Assembly: GCA_001941045.1 (NCBI GenBank)
Contig: MSHD01000049.1
Span: 1-37,443, forward strand
Length of the DNA stretch: 37,443 nt
Origin: Lachnospiraceae bacterium Zagget2
Lineage (GTDB): Bacteria > Bacillota > Clostridia > Lachnospirales > Lachnospiraceae
Direction of reading: 5' to 3'
Positions within the stretch are counted from its first letter, which is position 1, and each line of letters begins with the position of its first letter. Positions 14,243 through 23,177 of the stretch are shown piece by piece. The position numbers and the translations under genes were made by a program. The notes beneath the pieces are model-generated. The model worked only from the letters and a program-made list of their open reading frames with translations, was not told the DNA's origin and did not search any database.

Positions 14243-15496
14243 CTATACAATTCCCGCCCGGATCTTCGTCTCCAGAATTTTCTGTACGCTCTGTGTGATC
14301 CGCTCCTCCGTGATCGCGCCGGACTGCAGCGCCTCCTGAATACCCGCGACCGCCTCCTCGAGGTTTTCCGGCATCAGGATCACGTCGACGCCCGCCTGCA
14401 CTGCCAGGACGGCGGCCTCGGCGGAAGACCATCTGTCCGTGATGGCCTCCATCTGCATGGAATCCGTGATCACAAGTCCATCAAATCCCAGGTCATTTTT
14501 CAGGATATCGATCATCGTCCCGGAGAGCGAAGCCGGCACGTCGTCGCCCGTCACCTGCGGGACCGAGATATGGCCGACCATCACAAAATCCGCCCCTGCG
14601 GCGATACCGCTCTGAAACGGCACAAACTCCACCTGATACAGTTCTTCCAGCGTCTTGTTCAGCTCCGTATAGCCCTCATGGCTGTCGGTGGCAGTGTCCC
14701 CATGCCCCGGGAAATGCTTCAGCGTGCTAAGAACACCGCTCTCCTGAAAACCCTGTACTTCTGCCTGGACCATCTCCGAGACGAGGGCGGCGTCCGTGCC
14801 GAAAGAGCGGTCGCCGATCACCGGATTGTCCGGGTTGGAGTCGACGTCCGCGACAGGCGCGAAATCGAGATTGAAGCCCAGCTCTCCGATCTCCGTTCCG
14901 ATCGTATAACCCACGTTCCAGGCTTCCTGCGCATCGCCGCTGTCGCCGATCGCCTTCATATTGGGAAACGAAGTCGTGCCCATCGCACTGTTATTTCCAA
15001 TGCGCGCCACGGTTCCGCCCTCCTCGTCCACCGCGATGAAAAGACCAATCTTCGAATAGGACTGGCTGTTCGCGATCATCTCGCTGCACTGCTCCCGCGT
15101 CACGATATTGTCTGCAAAATAGACAATGCCGCCCACCGGATATGTCTGCAGCGCCTCCTCCGTCGCGCTCCCGGCCTGCGTCGCAACGGACACACCCGTG
15201 ATCTGCTCCGGCGTGACGATGAACATCTGATAAATCTGCTCCTCCAGGGTCATCGTTGCGAGAAGCTGAGCCGCCTGCTTCTCAATTGTCAAAGGTTCGG
15301 CCGGCTCCTCTTCCGCCGGCTCTGTGACCTCCTCCACCGACTGTTTTTCGTCGTTTTGTGTGACCTGCTCCGGGGGCTCGTCCTCTGCCTCCGTGTATGC
15401 GGCATCTGCCGGCGCTTCACTGTTTTCGCTGGACGTGCAGCCGACGAACGCCGATATGATAATACAGATTATGATAAGAAAGCTTATTTTTTTCAT
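14243..15496 (-). CDS. GH3 family beta-N-acetylhexosaminidase-like lipoprotein
   Basis: This 417-aa protein has a signal peptide ending in the lipobox FVGC (Cys20) and an acidic Glu/Pro linker (about 21-75). A glycoside hydrolase family 3 TIM barrel follows. The NagZ-type motif KHFPGHGDTATDSH (260-273) supplies the Asp-His dyad used by GH3 N-acetylglucosaminidases, and Asp345 in VITDSM is the predicted nucleophile. DEEGGTVARIG is also typical. It probably removes GlcNAc from peptidoglycan fragments or other glycans outside the membrane. ATG at 15496 gives the proper signal peptide. No Shine-Dalgarno is visible, and TATACT lies only 6 nt before the ATG, so a leaderless start is possible. It follows the unknown 149-aa gene by 38 bp. 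Confidence 0.88.
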   Translation of the reverse strand: MKKISFLIIICIIISAFVGCTSSENSEAPADAAYTEAEDEPPEQVTQNDEKQSVEEVTEPAEEEPAEPLTIEKQAAQLLATMTLEEQIYQMFIVTPEQITGVSVATQAGSATEEALQTYPVGGIVYFADNIVTREQCSEMIANSQSYSKIGLFIAVDEEGGTVARIGNNSAMGTTSFPNMKAIGDSGDAQEAWNVGYTIGTEIGELGFNLDFAPVADVDSNPDNPVIGDRSFGTDAALVSEMVQAEVQGFQESGVLSTLKHFPGHGDTATDSHEGYTELNKTLEELYQVEFVPFQSGIAAGADFVMVGHISVPQVTGDDVPASLSGTMIDILKNDLGFDGLVITDSMQMEAITDRWSSAEAAVLAVQAGVDVILMPENLEEAVAGIQEALQSGAITEERITQSVQKILETKIRAGIV

Positions 15497-15534
15497 GATG
15501 ACAGTATAACACGGAAATCGGCTCCCGGCTATGT

Positions 15535-15984
15535 TCATTCGGGGCACTTTTCGTCACGCCTCAGGCAGACCGAACGTTTCTCCTCAAGCCGTTCCTCGCC
15601 GCGAAGCATCAAAGCGATGCCCCAGCTATAATCGTCGAGACTGTACGTCTTATCCTCAATGCCGACGCAAGGATCGCCCTCGTACTTCACCCTCCCGACA
15701 TCCTCCATACGCAGTACCAATTCGCGGCTTGCATTCTGGTAAACTGCAAGTCCATTATCATAAATCTCCATCCGGCATTGGTAAGCATTCCTCGCTGCAA
15801 CAATCATTCCGGAGCAGCGGAGTTCCCTGACCGTCATGTCGTCCTGCTCCCCGGTCTTTCTGATCTTCTCCTTCACCTCACTGAGTTTGCTGTCCTCATT
15901 GACGGTAACTACTTTATTGAAGAATTCGCGTTCTTCATCGCTCATGCCTGCATAAACCCCTGCAAAAATATTCTCTTTTTTCAT
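15535..15984 (-). CDS. Hypothetical protein, 149 aa
   Basis: I do not recognise this protein. It starts MKKENIFAGVYAGMSDEERE and has a helical, charged N-terminal half (about 15-60, rich in Lys and Glu). A likely beta-rich domain follows (GMIVAARNAYQCRMEIYDNG, then DVGRVKYEGDPCVGIEDKTY). It has no signal peptide or membrane segment. ATG at 15984 is chosen because AGGAG lies 9 nt upstream; frame remains open for 30 codons further. It precedes the GH3 lipoprotein gene on the same strand by 38 bp. Function unknown. Confidence 0.6.
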   Translation of the reverse strand: MKKENIFAGVYAGMSDEEREFFNKVVTVNEDSKLSEVKEKIRKTGEQDDMTVRELRCSGMIVAARNAYQCRMEIYDNGLAVYQNASRELVLRMEDVGRVKYEGDPCVGIEDKTYSLDDYSWGIALMLRGEERLEEKRSVCLRRDEKCPE

Positions 15985-16236
15985 AGCCGGTCTCCTTTTA
16001 AAATTGTTTTTCAGACGACAAAAAGCCGGGGCAATCTCTTCCGAATCCAGGATTTGCATCGTATTGATGCTCACTCTCCTGGCATTCTTAAGGAAATTAC
16101 TCCGGCTGATTCAGTGACTCATTCTATCTGTTTTGGCCTGTATAGCTGCCTATTTCTGTGCATCTATACGGCGTGGTGGTCCCATTGCTCGGTAGCGCCA
16201 TATTCAGTTTCCATACTCCGGCAAAGCAGCCGGCCT

Positions 16237-16476
16237 CTACATATCATCCTCAACAATCAGTCTGCACTCCATGGTTTCAAGGTTGACCCATGACTTTCTG
16301 CCGCATCTCAGGCACTTCTGATTCGTGTGCCCTCTTGCTGCCTCATCATAGACATGCGTCAGTATCGCCCTGCAGGCCGGGCACTTCGGCTTTCCCTTCA
16401 GCCTGAAGGCTCTCACCTGTCTGAGACTGATCACCTGTACTTGTTCCTTCCACAATCTTCTGTTTTTCTCTGTCAT
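16237..16476 (-). CDS. Small zinc-ribbon protein
   Basis: This 79-aa protein has a CPAC (about 32-35) and CLRC (about 52-55) pair that would form a four-cysteine zinc ribbon around RAILTHVYDEAARGHTNQ, and a basic N-terminus (TEKNRRLWKEQ). It is probably a nucleic-acid-binding or regulatory protein. AGGAA precedes the ATG at 16476, 22 bp after the upstream HTH gene stop, so it is likely co-transcribed. A 252-bp gap follows; it holds a short CCGGC/GCCGG hairpin near the stop but no gene I can support. Confidence 0.7.
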   Translation of the reverse strand: MTEKNRRLWKEQVQVISLRQVRAFRLKGKPKCPACRAILTHVYDEAARGHTNQKCLRCGRKSWVNLETMECRLIVEDDM

Positions 16477-16498
16477 ATAATTCCTTTCCCTGATTATT

Positions 16499-17470
16499 TT
16501 ATGTCTGTGCTTCCATCCATTCTTCTTCATCAAATAATCGGACCGGTTCCCTGTCATTCTTCCTGTTCATAACGTATTCACTGATGATCCTCTGTTCTTT
16601 CTCATCCAAGAGCATGAAGGAAAATGACCCGGTTATGCGCTCTGTGTAATATCTGCTCCTGAGCATTTTGTATGTCATCAAATCCTCCATGTACAACGTG
16701 ACGCGGGTAGCAAGCTCGTCCGTATCATGGAGATACAGCATACCAAAATAATATGACATGCCAAAGTCCGCCTTATCTCCCTTCTCCTTCAAACGGATAA
16801 AAGCCCAACGCTTAACACCTTCCGCCGCCAGAGCATCTGTTGTAATGACAAAATCGGCATTGCAGTTAAATCGGATCCCTTTGATCGCTGTCAGATCTCT
16901 GTCCACCCCTACGCTAAAGCCTCTGGACATCAGTGATTCCTGTACAGCCTGCCGACTTGCCCTGGTTGTGCCGTTCAGACCCGACAGCGCATAAGCATAG
17001 GCGTTTAATCGCCGGTATCTTGCATAAGAGTCCACTGGGTTCCTATCTATAACAAGCTCTGGTTCTTTCTGGGCAGCTTCGTCTGGAACTGTCGTGTTAA
17101 TCGCCTTTTTTTCCGATGTCGCTGCATCCTGCGTAAACAATTCTGTATGCTCAGCCGCAATCTGTGCCAGGGGCTCCCGCGGGTCGGCCGCCCCATCCAC
17201 AGCATAGCGCCCCAGCGCGTTCAGCAGCTCCACTATCGTCACACCGCTGCCCGGATCCGCATTCAACGCAATCTGCGCGAGCAGTTCATCAGATGTCCTT
17301 CCGGCCGTCTGCTGATTAATAATCCGGGTCAGTGTGGATGTACTGACACCGCAGGCCCTGGCAAACTCTGTCACACTGCGATCACCCCTGGCTGCCGCCA
17401 CAAGTCCCGAGAACAGTTCTATATCTGCATCTTTCACCCGGATAAAATCTTCAAACCACTTTCTTCTCAT
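16499..17470 (-). CDS. Helix-turn-helix protein with C-terminal ligand or effector domain
   Basis: This 323-aa protein has an XRE-type helix-turn-helix in the first ~75 residues (RSVTEFARACGVSTSTLTRIIN). A Glu/Ala linker follows (about 115-145), then a C-terminal domain with YALSGLNGTTRASRQAV and the beta-rich stretch RFNCNADFVITTD. I cannot name the C-terminal domain. ATG at 17470 is preceded by GAGG with 9-nt spacing; a TTG three codons earlier is less likely. It has a consensus promoter with nested palindromes, implying autoregulation, and is followed by the zinc-ribbon gene 22 bp later. Confidence 0.75.
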   Translation of the reverse strand: MRRKWFEDFIRVKDADIELFSGLVAAARGDRSVTEFARACGVSTSTLTRIINQQTAGRTSDELLAQIALNADPGSGVTIVELLNALGRYAVDGAADPREPLAQIAAEHTELFTQDAATSEKKAINTTVPDEAAQKEPELVIDRNPVDSYARYRRLNAYAYALSGLNGTTRASRQAVQESLMSRGFSVGVDRDLTAIKGIRFNCNADFVITTDALAAEGVKRWAFIRLKEKGDKADFGMSYYFGMLYLHDTDELATRVTLYMEDLMTYKMLRSRYYTERITGSFSFMLLDEKEQRIISEYVMNRKNDREPVRLFDEEEWMEAQT

Positions 17471-17495
17471 CGCTGGCAACCTCGACTCTTTATTA

Positions 17496-17544
17496 CGAAC
17501 TCATTATAATACGTTGTTGCGGCTTTGTCAAGAGTTCGCAACAA
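17496..17544 (-). promoter_or_regulatory. Consensus promoter with two nested inverted repeats
   Basis: Minus strand TTGACA (17531-17526), 17-bp spacer, TATAAT (17508-17503), a perfect consensus promoter for the HTH gene. Inverted repeat 1: TTGTTGCG (17514-17521) / CGCAACAA (17537-17544). Inverted repeat 2: CGAACTC (17496-17502) / GAGTTCG (17532-17538). Both overlap promoter elements, so binding at either would block RNA polymerase. Confidence 0.65.
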
Positions 17545-17624
17545 TAAAATTTGCAAAAATTTTGCGATACATTTTTTATTTATTTCCATTGCAACAGGTT
17601 ACGTTTTTCTGATTATAAAAGCAC

Positions 17625-17661
17625 AAAAAAATACGGAGACAATGCTGGCACTGTCTCCGTA
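17625..17661 (-). terminator. Intrinsic terminator of the AAA/PD-(D/E)XK gene
   Basis: Arms TACGGAGACA (17632-17641) and TGTCTCCGTA (17652-17661) form a 10-bp stem. On the minus strand it is followed by seven T residues (A-tract at 17625-17631 on the plus strand). It begins 4 bp after the stop codon of the gene at 17666-19246. Confidence 0.9.
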
Positions 17662-17665
17662 AGAT

Positions 17666-19246
17666 TCACCACTTTTCTATCACACAGGAATGAATCTTTG
17701 TAGCCTTGTCATAGTTGATCCCAACGAGGAGAAGGCTTCCCACATAAGCTTTCAACGCGCCATCGTAGCGTTTCTCTTTGATCTGCTGAATTGCGCCGTC
17801 CGCGGACTTATCACATTTCAGCTCCACGATCATCGCCGGTTTGTCCGTATAGGGGAAGGGGATAAAAGCCAGATCAGCAAAGCCCTTGCCAGCCGATAAC
17901 TCCCGGATAATGGTGTAATAATTACGCGCAGTATAATAAGCGATCGTGACAGCGCAGCTCAGAGAATTCTCATCATTGTACTGCAGAATAGACGTTTCCG
18001 CGGAATGAACAGACTCCAAAGCTGCCGCCACTGCATCTTCATTCCCCTCAATCGTCATATTCAGAAGCAGCTCGGATTCTCTGAGCGCCGTGTTCACCCC
18101 GCTCCAACCGGAATTCTGAACCGCAAGCTTGAAAGACTCCGCGACCTCCAGATTCGGAATATAAGCCTGATGCTTCCCGGCATCATAAGCCAGATATCCC
18201 AGATGAATCAACAGCGTCAATACGTCGTCTCTGCCATGAAAAGAAACCATATCATTCTGGAAACTGAGCGTATCGACCAGCACGCGCCCGCCGCCCAGCA
18301 TGGCAATGACAGAATCCTTCAGGCCGTCGAAATTCATGCTGATATATTCCTTCAAAGACTCCCAGGTCTCGGAAGAAGTCCAGTAATTTTTAAATTTCTT
18401 AAATTTAATGGCATTCATAACAGAATTCGGGCTGTATACTGATGCAACATCCTCAAAAGAATATCCATCATACCACTGCTTCATTCTGCCAAAATCCACA
18501 TCATAGCTGTCACAAAGCGCCTGCACTTCCGACTCCGTGAATCCCAGATACGGAGATAGTATCAGAGGATCCGCCATCGTAAATTCTCTGAAATCCGTCA
18601 ATGCGGACTGCGTGCCGTATTTCTTGATCGGCAGAATACCTGTCATATATGCAGCCGCGACTATTTTGTCTGTGATGGGGCCTCCCTTAAAAAGGCCTCT
18701 AAGCAACTGGACATAATCCCTTTGCAGACTCTGATCATCCTTGGCCTCCCGAAACAGAGCGTCCCACTCATCAATGATCACGACAAACTTTCGACCGCTT
18801 TTTTTCACTACGCTCAGCATCGCATCCGGCAGGTAGGTCTCGCCTTCCCTGACGCAGCCCGGAAACATTTCCTGCAGTTCCCGGATCACGGCAGTCTGAA
18901 GATTGGCAACGATATTTCGATCAGAACTTCTGGCCCGGGAAATAAACCAGGTAATATCCAGATAGAGCACGTCATATTGATTGAGATACTCCTCATAGGA
19001 ATCAGCTCCGGCAATCATCAGGTCATCAAACAGCTCCCGTGAATCACAGCTTCTATCATAATAAGCGCACAGCATCTTGGCCGCATAGGACTTTCCGAAA
19101 CGGCGGGGACGGCTGAAACAGGTCATTCTGTCCGGCGAGATGTCAATCGTACTGTTTATAAAATCAATCAGCATAGACTTATCTACATAAATCCCCTTTC
19201 GTATCGCCTTAAATCCTTCATTACCCGGATTGATATAATTACCCAT
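17666..19246 (-). CDS. AAA-ATPase_like protein with C-terminal PD-(D/E)XK domain
   Basis: This 526-aa protein belongs to the AAA-ATPase_like/PD-(D/E)XK (DUF1703-type) family that is expanded in gut anaerobes. Visible are the opening YINPGNEGFKAIRKG.YVDKS, Walker A as RPRRFGKS (46-53), Walker B as FVVIIDEWDALF, and a family block WYDGYSF. The C-terminal nuclease-like core is FADLAFIPF...AMIVELKCDKS with the Asp and ExK residues. No experimental role is settled for the family; roles in mobile elements, defence or nucleotide sensing have been proposed (inference). AGAGG lies 9 nt upstream of ATG 19246; an extension to 19288 is possible. It ends at a strong terminator and is transcribed away from a related gene at 19692. 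Confidence 0.88.
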   Translation of the reverse strand: MGNYINPGNEGFKAIRKGIYVDKSMLIDFINSTIDISPDRMTCFSRPRRFGKSYAAKMLCAYYDRSCDSRELFDDLMIAGADSYEEYLNQYDVLYLDITWFISRARSSDRNIVANLQTAVIRELQEMFPGCVREGETYLPDAMLSVVKKSGRKFVVIIDEWDALFREAKDDQSLQRDYVQLLRGLFKGGPITDKIVAAAYMTGILPIKKYGTQSALTDFREFTMADPLILSPYLGFTESEVQALCDSYDVDFGRMKQWYDGYSFEDVASVYSPNSVMNAIKFKKFKNYWTSSETWESLKEYISMNFDGLKDSVIAMLGGGRVLVDTLSFQNDMVSFHGRDDVLTLLIHLGYLAYDAGKHQAYIPNLEVAESFKLAVQNSGWSGVNTALRESELLLNMTIEGNEDAVAAALESVHSAETSILQYNDENSLSCAVTIAYYTARNYYTIIRELSAGKGFADLAFIPFPYTDKPAMIVELKCDKSADGAIQQIKEKRYDGALKAYVGSLLLVGINYDKATKIHSCVIEKW

Positions 19247-19691
19247 AACCTGTACCTCTTTCAGAGTAAATCGATCATATATTCGCATCTGTCTTTATTC
19301 TAGCGAACAGGAGAAAGGAAGTCAACGGGACTTTTCGCTCTCTCCTGCTTTATAGTGTCTTTATAGCGATCGCTATACCATTTTTTCGCAGTCAACTGCG
19401 TGGTCATGACAAAGAAGAGACTTATGGGAAGAAAAGGAGAAAACATCAGGAAACGCAAGGACGGCCGCTCGAGAAATAAAAGACGATAAAGAATCTGGAA
19501 AGTGTTAAACTTAAAGTAGAAATACAGGTTCCATGTAATAAAATTGGTACAGTTATCACAGATGAGTGATGCGATCCTGCACAATAAGCGAACGCACATT
19601 TGATATTTACATTGCGAAGCTTTTCGGTTTATGATAAGCTTTAGACAGCAAATCTTACGCTGTGCAGTTTGATTGAACGGAGGTGAGCGAT
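19247..19691. other. Intergenic region between two divergent AAA genes
   Basis: About 440 bp with no gene I can support. An open minus-strand frame of 99 codons (19599-19300) has no ribosome site, unusual composition and no recognisable domain. The region contains a 16-bp perfect palindrome at 19362-19377, a short dyad CGCAGT/ACTGCG at about 19388-19401, and must hold divergent promoters for the flanking genes. No convincing -35/-10 pair stands out. Confidence 0.5.
19362..19377. repeat. 16-bp perfect palindrome TATAGCGATCGCTATA
   Basis: Self-complementary 16-mer centred on GCGATCGC, within the spacer between divergent AAA genes. It could be an operator; nothing else marks it. Confidence 0.5.
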
Positions 19692-21398
19692 GTGGAAAAG
19701 AAGAAACTGCCGATTGGCATAGAGGACTTTGCGGAAATAATTACACAGGATTTTTATTATGTTGATAAGACCGGGATGATAAAAGAACTCCTGAGCAATT
19801 GGGGCAAGGTAAATCTTTTCACACGTCCGCGCCGCTTTGGGAAAAGTATAAATATGAGTATGCTCAGGTATTTCTTTGAAATTGGCACAGATAAATCTCT
19901 GTTCGACGGACTGGCTATTTCAGAGGAAACAGAGCTGTGCGAAAGATACATGGGGCAGTTTCCTGTGATTTCCATTACATTAAAAAATATTGATGCCGGT
20001 AATTTTGAAGCAAGTCGTCTGATGATCACCAGAGTCATTAACGAAGAAGCGAGAAGATTCCAGTTTCTTCTTGACAGTGACAGGTTGTCGAAACAGGATA
20101 AACGGGATTTTGAGCTGCTTTTTGACAGAGAGATGGCCGATGACACATTATTCAGCAGCTTAAAATTACTGTCCGAGCTTTTGCAAAAACATTATGGGCA
20201 TAAAGTAATCATTCTGGTAGATGAATATGATGTCCCTCTCGCAAAAGCGAACCAGCGCGGATACTATAAGAATATGGTCGATGTTATCCGAAATATCTTT
20301 CATGCTGCGCTTAAGACCAACTCAAATCTGGAGTTCGCAGTTCTGACAGGTTGTCTGCGTGTGTCCAAAGAGAGCATTTTCACAGGACTCAACAATCCCA
20401 AAATGTATACACTGTCAGAAGCAGAATGTGATGAGCAGTTTGGTTTCACAGATGAAGAAGTCCGGGAAATGCTCGCTTATTATGAACTGAGCAAGTATTA
20501 TGATGTCACCAGAGAATGGTATGACGGATACAAAATTGGTCGCGTCAATGTATATAATCCCTGGGATGTTATTAACTGGTGCAATCAACTTCTGACAAAC
20601 CCCAATAAAGTGCCCAGGAGCTACTGGGCAAACTCCAGCGGCAACGAGGAAGTTCAAAGATTCATACAAAAGATGGGCAACGGTGTAACAAAGGCCCAGT
20701 TAGAAAGGCTCATTTCAGGAGAAACCGTACAAAAAAAGATAGAAGAACAGCTCACTTATGACACTATGTATGACAGTGTAGAGAATATGTGGAGCCTGCT
20801 GTATGCTACAGGTTATCTGACGCAGAGTGAAACACCATCCGGCAATCTGGTTCGTCTTACAATACCCAACACAGAAGTCCGCAACATTTTCAGAGACTTT
20901 GTGTTAAAGCTGTTTGAAAAAGAAATTGCACAGGATGGAGTAACCGTATCGGCATTTTGCGAGGCTTTGAAGAGCGGCAATGCGGCAGAGGCAGAGAAGC
21001 TGTTCACAGCTCTTATGAAAAATACGATCAGCGTAAGAGATACTGCCGTCAGAAAAGAGTTCAAGGAAAGCTTCTACCATGGCCTGCTTCTCGGTATCCT
21101 TGGTTTTAAAGATGGCTGGAGTGTTGACTCCAACAGAGAATCCGGTGAAGGATACTATGACATTGCAATAGAAATCGAAGAAGAAGAGACTGGTATTATC
21201 ATCGAAGTGAAATATGCAGAAAACGCGCAGTTTGATCAGGAGTGTAAAAAGGCGTTAAAACAAATCAACGACAATGATTATACCGCGGAACTGACGAAAG
21301 ACGGTATGCGCACTCTGCTGAAGTACGGGATTGCCTGTTACAAGAGTCAATGTAAGGTTATTGTGGAGAGTGAGGAACACGATCCAATGTTGCCCTGA
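19692..21398 (+). CDS. AAA-ATPase_like protein with C-terminal PD-(D/E)XK domain (second copy)
   Basis: This protein of about 568 aa is of the same family as the gene at 17666-19246 but only distantly similar. It opens with LPIGIEDFAEIITQDFYYVDKT, has Walker A RPRRFGKS near residue 45-52, Walker B VIILVDEYDVPL and the WYDGYKIG block. The C-terminal core is GYYDIAIEI...TGIIIEVKYA, supplying the Asp and ExK residues of a restriction-like fold. GTG at 19692 is preceded by GGAGG with 8-nt spacing and is preferred to GTG at 19683, which abuts the ribosome site; an ATG at 19690 is out of frame. Function is unknown. It is divergent from its relative, and a GC-rich hairpin follows its stop. Confidence 0.87.
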   Translation: MEKKKLPIGIEDFAEIITQDFYYVDKTGMIKELLSNWGKVNLFTRPRRFGKSINMSMLRYFFEIGTDKSLFDGLAISEETELCERYMGQFPVISITLKNIDAGNFEASRLMITRVINEEARRFQFLLDSDRLSKQDKRDFELLFDREMADDTLFSSLKLLSELLQKHYGHKVIILVDEYDVPLAKANQRGYYKNMVDVIRNIFHAALKTNSNLEFAVLTGCLRVSKESIFTGLNNPKMYTLSEAECDEQFGFTDEEVREMLAYYELSKYYDVTREWYDGYKIGRVNVYNPWDVINWCNQLLTNPNKVPRSYWANSSGNEEVQRFIQKMGNGVTKAQLERLISGETVQKKIEEQLTYDTMYDSVENMWSLLYATGYLTQSETPSGNLVRLTIPNTEVRNIFRDFVLKLFEKEIAQDGVTVSAFCEALKSGNAAEAEKLFTALMKNTISVRDTAVRKEFKESFYHGLLLGILGFKDGWSVDSNRESGEGYYDIAIEIEEEETGIIIEVKYAENAQFDQECKKALKQINDNDYTAELTKDGMRTLLKYGIACYKSQCKVIVESEEHDPMLP

Positions 21399-21403
21399 AC
21401 CAA

Positions 21404-21438
21404 GTGGGGCCGGACAGCCTGCGGCCGTCCAGCCCCAC
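21404..21438. terminator. GC-rich hairpin downstream of the AAA gene
   Basis: GTGGGGC (21404-21410) pairs with GCCCCAC (21432-21438), and GGAC pairs with GTCC inside. The T-tract on the plus side is weak (ATCATTATATTC). It lies between convergent gene ends, so it may act on both. Confidence 0.55.
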
Positions 21439-21480
21439 ATCATTATATTCTAAATTCTGTTGACACGCAAATCCACCCAC

Positions 21481-23160
21481 TCAGGAAAAATACTCCTTCA
21501 GCGCCTCAACCACTTTCTGCTCTATCTCTATCGCTGTTTCTTTATCCTCTGCACTGATAGAAATGTAGGTTTTCAGCTTGGGCTCCGTTCCGCTCGGCCG
21601 CACTGTCACAGAACAATTCCCGTCCAGCAGATATTTCAGGACATCCGACTTCGGCAGGCCATCCAGACCCTTACTGTAATCAAGCGTTGTGAGCACCTTC
21701 TTCGGGCCGATTGTATCCAGGCCCTCGTGGAACTTCGCCATAATGGCCTGCATTTTTTCAAAACCGGCAGATCCCTCAAAAGTGAAGGAATGGAGTGTAT
21801 TCAGGCAATAACCAAACTCACCATACAGCTCGTTCAGCCTGTCCAGCAACGAAATTCCCCGCGTCTTATAATAAGCAAGCATCTCGCAGATCAGAAACGA
21901 ACCGTCAACCGCATCCTTGTCCCTGACATAGCTGCCGCTCAGATAACCGTAGCTCTCCTCAAAGCCGAAGATATAGGAATCCGCTTTCCCCTGCTTCTCC
22001 AGAAGACCGATCTGCTCGCCGATAAACTTAAAACCGGTCAGGACATTGACCGTCCTCACACCATACTTTGCGGCAATCCGCTCCGCCATATCGATGGTAA
22101 CGATTGTCTTTACCAGCACAGGATCCTCCGGCATTCTGCCGTGTCTTAAGCGCTGCGAACAGATATAATCCAGCAGGAGCATTCCGGTCTCGTTGCCGGA
22201 GAGAAGAACATATTCCCCTGACTCATTCTTTACCGCGATGCCAACCCGGTCGCAGTCGGGGTCAGTGGCAAGCAGCAGATCCGCATGATACTTTGCCGCA
22301 TATTCCATACCGAGAGCCATCGCTTCCTTAATCTCCGGGTTGGGATAGGGACAGGTAGGGAAACTGCCGTCCGGCTGTTCCTGCTCGGAGACAACCGTGA
22401 TATTGGTATATCCGCTTTCTTTCAGAGTCCGCAGCACCGGCTTCAGCCCCGTACCGTTCAGCGGAGAGTAAACAATAGAAACGTCCCTGTTGATTTCGTC
22501 TCCAAAAAGAACGGACTGCTTTTTCACTTCCTCCACAAATGCAGTGTATACGTCGTCAGAAATACAGGAGATGAGTCCGTCCGCACTGTCAATGCTGTAA
22601 TCTGTGTTTTTCACATCGTCAAAGATGTCCAGCTTTTCGATTTCGGCCAGAATCTCGGCCGCCGCCTCTGTAGTAATCTGGCAGCCATCCGCGCCATAGA
22701 CCTTATACCCATTGTACCGGGACGGGTTGTGGGAGGCCGTCACCATAATACCGGCCGAGCAGCCCAGCGATCTCACGGCATAGGACAGGCACGGCGTCGG
22801 CATCAGTTCTTTATAGACATAGACCCGGATCCCATTCGCAGCAAACACACCGGCGGCAACCTGCGCAAACAAATCGGACTTGATCCGGGAATCATAGCTC
22901 ACTGCAATCTTCCACCTGCATTCCGGAAAGCTCTTCTTCACATAATCAGCGAGCCCCTGGGACGCCTTCGCCACTGTGTAGACATTCATCCGATTGGTAC
23001 CCGCCCCGATGACGCCGCGCAGGCCTCCCGTGCCGAAGGCCAGGTCACGGTAAAAAGCGTCTTCTGTGTCCGCTTCTGTCATGGCCTTTAACTCTTCAGA
23101 AATATCCTTATCAGCTGTGGCTCTCTTCAGCCATCTCCTGTATTTCTCATCGAATTCCAT
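21481..23160 (-). CDS. Phosphoglucomutase/phosphomannomutase (alpha-D-phosphohexomutase)
   Basis: This 559-aa protein is an alpha-D-phosphohexomutase of the long PgcA-like type. It shows TASHNP with the phosphoserine Ser143, the Mg loop DPDCDRVG, the sugar loop GFEESYGYL and the phosphate-binding RPSGTEPKLK. The family interconverts hexose-6- and hexose-1-phosphates. Position as the last gene of a gmd-manA-manC operon suggests mannose-6-phosphate to mannose-1-phosphate, but glucose phosphate may be equally good. ATG at 23160 matches the family's usual N-terminus and has AGG a few bases upstream. An ATG at 23178 overlapping the manC stop (TAATG) would add six residues through coupling. Confidence 0.9.
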   Translation of the reverse strand: MEFDEKYRRWLKRATADKDISEELKAMTEADTEDAFYRDLAFGTGGLRGVIGAGTNRMNVYTVAKASQGLADYVKKSFPECRWKIAVSYDSRIKSDLFAQVAAGVFAANGIRVYVYKELMPTPCLSYAVRSLGCSAGIMVTASHNPSRYNGYKVYGADGCQITTEAAAEILAEIEKLDIFDDVKNTDYSIDSADGLISCISDDVYTAFVEEVKKQSVLFGDEINRDVSIVYSPLNGTGLKPVLRTLKESGYTNITVVSEQEQPDGSFPTCPYPNPEIKEAMALGMEYAAKYHADLLLATDPDCDRVGIAVKNESGEYVLLSGNETGMLLLDYICSQRLRHGRMPEDPVLVKTIVTIDMAERIAAKYGVRTVNVLTGFKFIGEQIGLLEKQGKADSYIFGFEESYGYLSGSYVRDKDAVDGSFLICEMLAYYKTRGISLLDRLNELYGEFGYCLNTLHSFTFEGSAGFEKMQAIMAKFHEGLDTIGPKKVLTTLDYSKGLDGLPKSDVLKYLLDGNCSVTVRPSGTEPKLKTYISISAEDKETAIEIEQKVVEALKEYFS

Positions 23161-23177
23161 CTTTACCTGTCCCCACA

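Noticed and set aside
14570-15631. 353-codon plus-strand frame opposite the GH3 gene
   Set aside because: Antisense shadow; the minus strand has the GH3 catalytic motif and lipobox.
19300-19599. 99-codon minus-strand frame in the gap between AAA genes
   Set aside because: No ribosome site and no recognisable domain; hydrophobic, biased composition.
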